Assembly (NCBI GenBank): GCA_003134655.1 | Contig: PLBY01000059.1 | Coordinates: 3,147 to 63,174 of the forward strand | Length of the DNA: 60,028 bases | Direction: 5' to 3' | Origin: Acidobacteriaceae bacterium | GTDB taxonomy: Bacteria; Acidobacteriota; Terriglobia; Terriglobales; Acidobacteriaceae | Part shown: one piece after another, positions 54,059 through 60,028 of the stretch | Numbering within the stretch: the first letter of the stretch is position 1 | Layout: each line of letters begins with the position of its first letter | Translations under genes and position numbers: made by a program | Notes under the pieces: generated by a model | Database searches by the model: none | Seen by the model: the letters and a program-made list of their open reading frames with translations, nothing else | Told to the model about the DNA's origin: nothing

Positions 54059-55696
54059 ATGCTCAGAGGGAAATTCGTTGCGGCCATTCTACTCATCCTG
54101 ATGGCGTCGAGCAGGGCGCAGGAGCATCAGCACGGGACTGGTGAGAAATTGGGGACGGTGCACTTTGCCACATCGTGCAACGTAGCAGCGCAAAAGGAAT
54201 TCGACCGGGCGGTCGCGTTGCTGCATTCCTTCCAGTTCAGCCGCGCCATCGCCGGATTCAACGCGGCGCTGGGGGAGGACGCGACCTGCGGAATCGCATA
54301 CTGGGGAATCGCTCTTAGCGATTGGAGCAATCCTTTCGCGCCGGGAATGAAAGACAAAAGTCAATTGCAGGCCGGGCAGGACAGCGCGGAACGCGGCAGG
54401 ACCTTGGGCGCAAAGACCCAGCGCGAACGGGCGTATCTAGCCGCCGTCGGCAAGTTGTACGCCGGCTTCGAGAACACGCCACAGGGCACGCGCTTGCTCT
54501 CCTATCGCAATGCCATGGGCGAAGTCGCGGAGAAGTATCCAGAGGACCATGAGGCGCAAATCTTCTACGCGCTGGCGATCGCAGCGTCCGAAGATCCCGC
54601 GGATAAAACCTACGCCGGGCGGCTCAAGGCGGGGGCGATCCTCGAGAAACTGTTCAAAGAGGAGCCGACCCATCCCGGGCTGGCCCACTACATCATCCAT
54701 ACCTACGACGTGCCAGCGCTGGCAGGCCGGGCGCTGGTTGCGGCGCAGAGCTACTCGCAGATTGCGCCCGATGCGCCCCACGCCCTGCACATGCCATCGC
54801 ATACCTTCACCCGCACGGGTTACTGGCAAGAGTCCATCGACAGCAACGTAGCAGCGGCGGCCGCCGCGCGGCGCGAGGGTCAGACCGCAGAAGAGTTGCA
54901 CGCCAGCGACTATGAGATTTACGCCTATCTGCAAACCGGGCAGGACAAGGCCGCGCGGCAGATACTCGATTCCTTGCCGGAGATCGCCTCCCGCTTCGAC
55001 CCGAAGGTAGTAATCAGCGGTGCTGGCGGCCCTTCAGTTGGCTATTTTGCGCTGGCGGCGATCCCGGCTCGGTACGCTCTGGAACGTCAGGACTGGAAGC
55101 AGGCCGCGCAGTTGCCGCTGCGGGAAACACCGTTCCCTCATACCGACGCCATGACGTGGTTCGCCCGCGGGTTGGGCGCAGCGCGACTGGGCCGAGCGTC
55201 GGCGGCGAACGATTCGGCAGTAGCGCTGCGGCAGATTCGGGAGCGGCTCTTGCAGGCTAGCGAAAGTTACTGGGCGCGGCAGGTGGAGATCCAGGAGGTT
55301 GCGGTTCGAGCGTGGGCTGCACTGGCGGCAGGCAAGAAAGAGGAAGCGCTACGCCTGATGAGGTCGGCAGCGGAACTGGAAGATGGGACGGAGAAAAGCG
55401 CGGTGACTCCCGGTCCGCTGGCTCCGGCGCGCGAGTTGCTGGGTGAGATGTTTCTGCAGATGAATGAGCCTGCCCAGGCTTTGGAGCAATTCGAAGCCAC
55501 CCTGAAGATCGAGCCAGGACGCTTTCGCGCACTCTATGGCGCGGCCCACGCCGCCCAGCTCAGCGGAAGTCGCGATACCAGTCAAAAGTATTTTCGCGAG
55601 CTGTTGAAAGTTTGTGCTCGCGCCGACAAGCCTGGAAGATCCGAGTTGGCATCGGCGCAGCGGGCACTGTCGCAGAATTCTCACCCGACTCCGTAG
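54059..55696 (+). CDS. Exported TPR-like protein
   Basis: A 545-residue protein with a short signal peptide (MLRGKFVAAILLILMASSRA). The N-terminal part has HFATSCNVAAQKEFDRAVAL, the start of a TPR-type helical array, and a second TPR block lies at residues 430-530 (ALEQFEATLKIEPGRFRALY). In between, HPGLAHYIIHTYDVPALAGR and HALHMPSHTFTRTGYW carry several His in conserved-looking positions. I have seen this arrangement in acidobacterial hypothetical proteins but know no function. It is transcribed away from ribBA. Confidence 0.75.
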   Translation: MLRGKFVAAILLILMASSRAQEHQHGTGEKLGTVHFATSCNVAAQKEFDRAVALLHSFQFSRAIAGFNAALGEDATCGIAYWGIALSDWSNPFAPGMKDKSQLQAGQDSAERGRTLGAKTQRERAYLAAVGKLYAGFENTPQGTRLLSYRNAMGEVAEKYPEDHEAQIFYALAIAASEDPADKTYAGRLKAGAILEKLFKEEPTHPGLAHYIIHTYDVPALAGRALVAAQSYSQIAPDAPHALHMPSHTFTRTGYWQESIDSNVAAAAAARREGQTAEELHASDYEIYAYLQTGQDKAARQILDSLPEIASRFDPKVVISGAGGPSVGYFALAAIPARYALERQDWKQAAQLPLRETPFPHTDAMTWFARGLGAARLGRASAANDSAVALRQIRERLLQASESYWARQVEIQEVAVRAWAALAAGKKEEALRLMRSAAELEDGTEKSAVTPGPLAPARELLGEMFLQMNEPAQALEQFEATLKIEPGRFRALYGAAHAAQLSGSRDTSQKYFRELLKVCARADKPGRSELASAQRALSQNSHPTP

Positions 55697-55719
55697 AGTA
55701 GGCTCAAGCACACATGCCA

Positions 55720-56331
55720 TTACCCGGCCAGTTCACGTTCGGCGCCACGGAATAGGGCTTTCATGGCGCGGATGACCCAGTGCATCAGCAGCAAGATGAT
55801 CACGACGAAGATTGTGGCAAGAGTTCCCGCCACGTACGGGTGGCGCGTAGCCAGCCAAGTCAGACCAATGGCGACAACGTCTTCTGCCATGCTGAGCGTG
55901 ATGTTGGAAAACGGTTCGGGGGAAGGCGTCACTGCCGCCCGCGCTGCAGTCTTTCCGCTGTGCGCGATGAAAGCGACGGCTGCTCCCAACAGCGTGGCCA
56001 GCAGTTGGTGCTCGGGACTGAGTTGGCTGGTCGCCCGGTAAGCCAGCAGTCCAGCTACAGGGACGCGGATGAACGTGTGCAGGGCGTTCCAGATCAGGTC
56101 GAAGGCGGGGATCTTGTCGGCGAAGAATTCGATGACAAAGAGCGCGGTGCTGGCGGCGATGACCGGCCATCCCCCGAGCAACAGCAGTCCCGGTGGGAGC
56201 GGGAGATGTCCGAAGTGGGCCAGCAGTCCGAGGACGGCGACCGTCGCGTACAAATTCAAGCCGGCAGCGAAGCCGATCGCGGCCAGCAGCGAGAACAGTT
56301 CCGCAGCCGGGATTTGGAGGACGTTCAGCAT
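55720..56331 (-). CDS. DUF4126 membrane protein
   Basis: A 203-residue membrane protein with about five hydrophobic helices. The family segments are GFAAGLNLYATVAVLGLLAH and ADKIPAFDLIWNALHTFIRV with its charged DKIP turn. ATG 56331 gives the usual short start MLNVLQIPAAELFSLL; the open frame beyond it, up to 56418, runs through a GACGGCCG/CGGCCGTC hairpin and is unlikely to be translated. The function of the family is unknown. Confidence 0.8.
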   Translation of the reverse strand: MLNVLQIPAAELFSLLAAIGFAAGLNLYATVAVLGLLAHFGHLPLPPGLLLLGGWPVIAASTALFVIEFFADKIPAFDLIWNALHTFIRVPVAGLLAYRATSQLSPEHQLLATLLGAAVAFIAHSGKTAARAAVTPSPEPFSNITLSMAEDVVAIGLTWLATRHPYVAGTLATIFVVIILLLMHWVIRAMKALFRGAERELAG

Positions 56332-56424
56332 GCGTTGGGAAGACAGTATCACGAAGAATGTGGCGACGGCCGCCTTCGGCCGTCCGCCGGGCAACCGTGC
56401 AACCGCAACTCGTCGCACTTCTCC

Positions 56425-56461
56425 AAATACAAAAGGTCGCTCCCTTGTTCAAGGAGCGACC
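56425..56461 (-). terminator. Terminator of the small basic gene
   Basis: On the minus strand GGTCGCTCC pairs perfectly with GGAGCGACC across nine bases and is followed by TTTTGTATTT. It lies 25 bases after the stop of the gene at 56486. Confidence 0.85.
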
Positions 56462-56485
56462 CTCAAAATTTTGCTACGGCTCTGG

Positions 56486-56713
56486 TTACAGAGTCGACTC
56501 GATCTCGAAGCCCCAAGCTTCCAGAAGAGGCTCGGGGATATATTTCGAGTTCTTGTTACGGCGCGCCCACTCGCGCAGGCGGGTCGAACGCAGGTACTGG
56601 TCGGGGGAGAGCTTGTACTCGCGCACAACCTGTTCGAATTCGGTGATGGTCGGGGTGATCGGCCCGATCGGCTCAGGCTTGCCCCAGTTCGGATTTCCGC
56701 GTCGCTTGGCCAT
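56486..56713 (-). CDS. Small conserved hypothetical protein
   Basis: A 75-residue basic protein starting MAKRRGNPNWGKPEPIGP. The rest is helical with RSTRLREWARRNKNSKYIP. I have seen similar short proteins in other acidobacterial genomes but know no function; binding to nucleic acid is a guess from charge. It is a single-gene transcript with its own terminator. Confidence 0.7.
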   Translation of the reverse strand: MAKRRGNPNWGKPEPIGPITPTITEFEQVVREYKLSPDQYLRSTRLREWARRNKNSKYIPEPLLEAWGFEIESTL

Positions 56714-57284
56714 GAAAAATGCCTTTCCACTTAAAGGGGATGAAACTGCAAAACCGCCTGCAAACTTCCCTATCTATATGATTCTCCGAGTGGTCACCGG
56801 GATTCAGCTTCAAGATGCAAGCCGGAATGCAGACTTACCGCAGACAGAATAGGACCTTAGACTGATCCGCACCCAAAGCTAATCGGAGACTCAACATCTT
56901 ACAGTCAATTTCTCCCGAAAGTCAATGGAAATTCCTCCCGAAGCCGTGAGCTCATCAGACTCAAGCGCATGGAAATAAGGCAGTTACGACCATTCCAGCG
57001 GGCTCGTGTCGTCGTCTGCTCAGACTTGGATGGGCTGTTGGAAGAATGGCAATCCTTTTCGCAATCTTGCCGGAATGGGTGCGCTCCGCTCATGGGGTTG
57101 GGGTTGCAAGGTCTTGCAGATTACGGCCGTAACCCCTTCTTGCAGCAGAAAGTTGATCACATCGGTCGATGGACATAGAGTGCAAAGAGGGAGTCTTGGT
57201 AGGTCCCCGCGTCTTGCGCCTGCGGGGAAAAGGCATTTGACCCGGTTGTCGGATCCCAGAGTCCTTAGGAATTAGGTCCTAGCC
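56714..57284. other. Intergenic region with a perfect palindrome
   Basis: About 570 bases between the divergent small gene and the PilZ gene, with no gene I can support. It contains a 12-base perfect palindrome, TTACGGCCGTAA, at 57121-57132, which could be an operator, and a hairpin CCCCGC/GCGGGG near 57207-57229. I find no convincing promoter for the PilZ gene. Confidence 0.4.
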
Positions 57285-58424
57285 ATGAGTCTGAAATCGT
57301 TGGTGCTGTGTTCGGACGAGAAGATCGTGCGAGTCCTGCGCCGTGTGCTGGGTGATCTGGAAATTGATGTGGAGTTGTGTGCCGATTCCGACGGCGCCTT
57401 GCGCAAGCTCACGCGGCAGCGGTTCGAAGCGATCATCGTCGACGTGATGGACGACGGCGCAACAGAAGTGCTGCGCAGTGCCCGCAACGCTCCCTGTAAC
57501 AAGCAAGCGGTGGCGGTTGCCATTGTCGAGCCGATCATCGGGCTGAAGGCGGTGTTCGAGATCGGAGCCCACTTCGTCCTGTACAAGCCGGTTTCGATCG
57601 AGCGCGCAAAGTCGAGTTTCCGTGCGGCGCGGGCGCTGATGAAGAGTGAGCGGCGGCGCAATGCGCGGGTCGCGGTGCAGATTCCGGTTGTGCTTCGCAG
57701 CACCAGTGTGGGCAGTAATATGAAGGTCACCACCATCGACTTGAGTGAGGGAGGCATGGCGGTCAGCCTGCCCAACCGGCGCCGGCCGAGCGGACGCTGG
57801 CAGATTGCCTTCACGTTGCCGGGAACGCAGAAATCTCTCGAACTCCCTGCCGAGTTCGCATGGGAAGGCTCGCGCGATCAGGCGGGACTGCGCTTCCAGA
57901 ACATTTCTCCCGAGGCTACTCGCCAGTTGCAGGAGTGGCTGAAACAGAATTCTCCCGAAGTCGAGCAAGACGATCCGCCAATTCGCTGCCAGCTTACCGA
58001 TCTGAGTTTGGGGGGATGCTACCTGGAAATTTCATCGCCCTTCCCGGCGTCGAGCCGCGTAACGTTGTCAATGCGGGCCGGCAGTGCGGAAGTGCGCGCC
58101 CAGGGCGTGGTGCGGATCATGCATCCGGACAAGGGTATGGGCGTTGAGTTCACCCAGGGGACCCCTGAGCATCGTACAGCCGTGGAGAAATTCCTCGAAG
58201 TGCTCAACGAGAATCGCTCTCTGATGCCCGAGTTGCTGGTCGAGCCGCAAGGACTGGAATCGGAATCGAGCGCGCAGAAACCGTCCGCGGACGTCGACGA
58301 TCCCCTACTGCATTTGTTCTATGGTGAGTCGCTCACCCCCGAACAATTCCACGAAGCGATGCGCAAGCAACGAGCTACGCCGCCCGCAGCCGTGGGCAAC
58401 GCGTCGGCTGCCGCTCACGCCTAG
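57285..58424 (+). CDS. PilZ-domain protein with receiver-like domain
   Basis: A 379-residue cytoplasmic protein. Residues 1-120 resemble a response-regulator receiver (LKSLVLCSDEKIVRVLRRVL, FEAIIVDVMDDG), with Asp at the phosphorylation site but without the usual acidic pair near the start. A PilZ domain follows (KSERRRNARVAVQIPVVL, then TIDLSEGGMAVSL), carrying both the R-x-x-x-R and D-x-S-x-x-G motifs that bind cyclic di-GMP. A second PilZ-like domain (IRCQLTDLSLGGCYLEI) lacks the Arg motif. It is likely a c-di-GMP effector; its target is unknown. A c-di-GMP riboswitch lies elsewhere in the window. Confidence 0.85.
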   Translation: MSLKSLVLCSDEKIVRVLRRVLGDLEIDVELCADSDGALRKLTRQRFEAIIVDVMDDGATEVLRSARNAPCNKQAVAVAIVEPIIGLKAVFEIGAHFVLYKPVSIERAKSSFRAARALMKSERRRNARVAVQIPVVLRSTSVGSNMKVTTIDLSEGGMAVSLPNRRRPSGRWQIAFTLPGTQKSLELPAEFAWEGSRDQAGLRFQNISPEATRQLQEWLKQNSPEVEQDDPPIRCQLTDLSLGGCYLEISSPFPASSRVTLSMRAGSAEVRAQGVVRIMHPDKGMGVEFTQGTPEHRTAVEKFLEVLNENRSLMPELLVEPQGLESESSAQKPSADVDDPLLHLFYGESLTPEQFHEAMRKQRATPPAAVGNASAAAHA

Positions 58425-58489
58425 ACCTGCAAGCCGCGTTACTTTCCTCCTGCCGCCCTGCGGCATCCCTACGCTAGAATGAAGCGCGA

Positions 58490-58531
58490 GCCGGGATGGC
58501 GAAATTGGCAGACGCAGCGGACTTAAAATCC
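58490..58531 (+). pseudogene. tRNA-Leu(TAA) 5' half, interrupted
   Basis: GCCGGGATGGCGAAATTGGC starts a class II tRNA-Leu; the D arm and the 5' anticodon stem follow, with loop CTTAAAA giving anticodon TAA. After the TCC at 58529-58531 the sequence leaves the tRNA and becomes A/T-rich DNA leading to an integrase. The variable arm, T arm and 3' acceptor are missing, so this is the left junction of an element that integrated in the anticodon arm. Confidence 0.85.
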
Positions 58532-58581
58532 TAAAGTATAATTCATAAAAGTACATTAACTTACTGCTACAAAACAAGTTA

Positions 58582-58610
58582 TTGACATAGTATCCAGCCA
58601 CAGATACTAT
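58582..58610 (+). promoter_or_regulatory. Integrase promoter with overlapping operator
   Basis: TTGACA (58582-58587) and TACTAT (58605-58610) are 17 bases apart. ATAGTATC (58587-58594) and GATACTAT (58603-58610) form a perfect inverted repeat that covers the spacer and the -10 box. A repressor bound here would silence the integrase 55 bases downstream. Confidence 0.75.
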
Positions 58611-58664
58611 TACACAACTCTTTCACACTTTCGCATTTTTGAAGGAGTGCGGAGGGCATCCGCA

Positions 58665-59957
58665 ATGGCTGAACAATACACCATCATGGGCGGCAAGGTT
58701 CACGTCTACCAACGCCAGAACAGCAGTTGCTGGCAGTGCTCCAGCTATCTCGGCGGGAAAAACCGCCGGACGAGCACGAAGGAAGAGAGCCTCTCGAAAG
58801 CCAAGGAGATTGCCGAGGATTGGTACCTGCAACTCCGCGGGAAACTCCGCACCGGAGAAATCAAGACCGAAAAAACTTTCCGCCAGGCGTCAGAACTGTA
58901 CCTGCGTGAGTACGACATCATCACGCAGGGCGAGCGCAGCAAGGGCTACGTCAGAGGCCAGCACTGCCGGTCCCAGGTGCACCTCGTGCCGTTCTTCGGC
59001 CACATGGGTCTTTCAGAAATCACCGCCGGCAAGGTCCAGGATTACCGCGTTCACCGCCACGAAGAAGCGGTGGCGACGCGCGGCAAGCCTCCCGCCCACA
59101 ACACCATGCATCAGGAGATCGTCACCCTGCGACAGACGTTGAAAACCGCCGTCCGCCAGGGATGGCTCGATCACCTTCCCGATCTTTCCGAGCCGTACAG
59201 ATCATCCCCGAAAATCTCGCACCGGGCGTGGTTCTCTCCCGAAGAATACAAAAAACTCTACGAGGCCACGAGAAAACGCGCACACGCGCCAAAGCAGGCG
59301 CGCTTCAAATGGGAATCAGAACAACTCCACGACTATGTGCTGTTCTCGGCCAACACCGGCCTGCGGCCAGATGAAGCGCGGCGCCTTCAATTTCGGGACG
59401 CGACAATCGTTGAAGACGATGCCAGCGGTCAAACGATCCTGGAGATCGAGGTACGCGGCAAGCGCGGCGTCGGCTATTGCAAAAGCATGAGCGGCGCTGT
59501 GCGTCCCTTCGAGAGACTGAAGGCGAGACTTCGTCCGGCACGCGTGGACGGCGCAATCATGGGCGACAACGGATCACAACTCGCGAAGAACGGGTCCGAC
59601 GCATTGCGCCTTCCGGGACCGACAGACCTCATTTTTCCGAAGTGGCAGCGCGAGCTTTTCAACGCGATCCTGAACGAGGAAAATCTCAGGTCCGATCGTG
59701 AAGGCCGACCGCGAACCGCTTACAGCCTGCGGCACACATATATATGTCTGCGCCTGATGGAGGGTGCCGACATCTATCAGATCGCCAAAAACTGCCGCAC
59801 CAGCGTCGAGATGATCGAGAAATACTACGCGGCTCACATCAAGACTAATCTCGATGCCGCGGCGATCAACATCATGAGGCTCAAGCCGAAAAAGAAACAA
59901 AACCAACCGAAGACTCAAAATCAATCAAGGCGTCCGACGCACGACGCTGACGTGTAA
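58665..59957 (+). CDS. Tyrosine-type integrase at tRNA-Leu
   Basis: A 430-residue integrase. I use ATG 58665 with GGAGGG at 58651-58656; a GTG at 58647 is weaker. After the N-terminal arm-binding part, the core-binding domain covers about residues 65-170. The catalytic domain has Arg in NTGLRPDEARRLQF, the box AYSLRHTYICLRL, and Tyr in SVEMIEKYYA; the third His position reads Cys-Arg (NCRTSVEM), a variant seen in this subgroup. It lies 134 bases from the broken tRNA-Leu and ends 50 bases before another tRNA-Leu, so it is the integrase of the element that cut the tRNA. Confidence 0.92.
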   Translation: MAEQYTIMGGKVHVYQRQNSSCWQCSSYLGGKNRRTSTKEESLSKAKEIAEDWYLQLRGKLRTGEIKTEKTFRQASELYLREYDIITQGERSKGYVRGQHCRSQVHLVPFFGHMGLSEITAGKVQDYRVHRHEEAVATRGKPPAHNTMHQEIVTLRQTLKTAVRQGWLDHLPDLSEPYRSSPKISHRAWFSPEEYKKLYEATRKRAHAPKQARFKWESEQLHDYVLFSANTGLRPDEARRLQFRDATIVEDDASGQTILEIEVRGKRGVGYCKSMSGAVRPFERLKARLRPARVDGAIMGDNGSQLAKNGSDALRLPGPTDLIFPKWQRELFNAILNEENLRSDREGRPRTAYSLRHTYICLRLMEGADIYQIAKNCRTSVEMIEKYYAAHIKTNLDAAAINIMRLKPKKKQNQPKTQNQSRRPTHDADV

Positions 59958-60006
59958 ATTTCCCCTGCGTGCTCTATGATAGAACGCTGTAAATAAACCG
60001 AGCCGC

Positions 60007-60028
60007 GCGGGCGTGGCGGAATGGCATA
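60007..60028 (+). tRNA. tRNA-Leu, 5' end at window edge
   Basis: The last 22 bases, starting GCGGGCG then TGGCGGAATGGCATA, match the acceptor and D arm of a class II tRNA-Leu. The anticodon lies beyond the window. Its acceptor (GCGGGCG) differs from that of the broken copy at 58490 (GCCGGGA), so it is a different tRNA-Leu, perhaps carried by the element. Confidence 0.65.

Overview
The window looks like chromosomal DNA of an Acidobacteriota bacterium, probably class Terriglobia. The evidence is a large Oar-like TonB-dependent receptor with an N-terminal carboxypeptidase-regulatory-like domain, a membrane regulator with an N-terminal domain I associate with acidobacteria, the decayed tail of a Ser/Thr kinase with TolB/WD40-type beta-propeller repeats, high G+C coding bias, and no DNA that looks foreign apart from the two ends. 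The assignment rests on protein style only.

Layout. 1-7.4 kb is a decayed integration hot spot: a serine-recombinase scrap, small hypothetical genes, a truncated tyrosine recombinase, a duplicated excisionase leader, an intact excisionase/integrase pair, tRNA-Lys(TTT), and a frameshifted integrase facing the tRNA from the other side. 7.4-8.5 kb holds a cyclic-di-GMP-I (GEMM) riboswitch with its terminator, now upstream of a kinase pseudogene. 8.6-23.3 kb is mainly sugar use: secreted cyanophycinase, GH32 fructosidase/invertase, TPR protein, membrane regulator, TonB receptor, fructokinase, GH36 alpha-galactosidase, a second PfkB kinase and a DeoR-type regulator. Together these could take up and split sucrose- or raffinose-type sugars.

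23.6-35.6 kb is the most interesting part. It is a one-strand cassette: PqqD-like peptide-binding protein, radical SAM/SPASM enzyme, a 59-residue Cys-containing precursor peptide, an HprK-like kinase, and one 3022-codon frame joining an S24/S26 signal-peptidase-like domain, a membrane/signal segment, ten DUF11-like repeats, a Gly-rich region and a C-terminal gingipain-type (C25) protease. I read it as a RiPP (ribosomally made, post-translationally modified peptide) locus of a type I cannot name.

35.7-50.8 kb, on the minus strand, has a DAHP synthase behind a Phe/Tyr-rich leader peptide and attenuator, a small Flp pilin, and a complex I operon ordered nuoA-C-D-E-F-G-H-J-K-L-M-N. It lacks nuoB and nuoI and carries palindromic repeats in three gaps. 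50.9-58.4 kb is housekeeping and hypothetical genes: thiS, a MerR-type regulator, a RibBA with a degenerate cyclohydrolase half, TPR, DUF4126 and PilZ proteins. At 58.5-60.0 kb a tRNA-Leu(TAA) gene is cut in its anticodon arm by an integrase-bearing element, and a second tRNA-Leu begins at the window edge. Stretches not listed, including 1-235, 362-589, 2440-2562 and 4548-4801, show nothing I can support.
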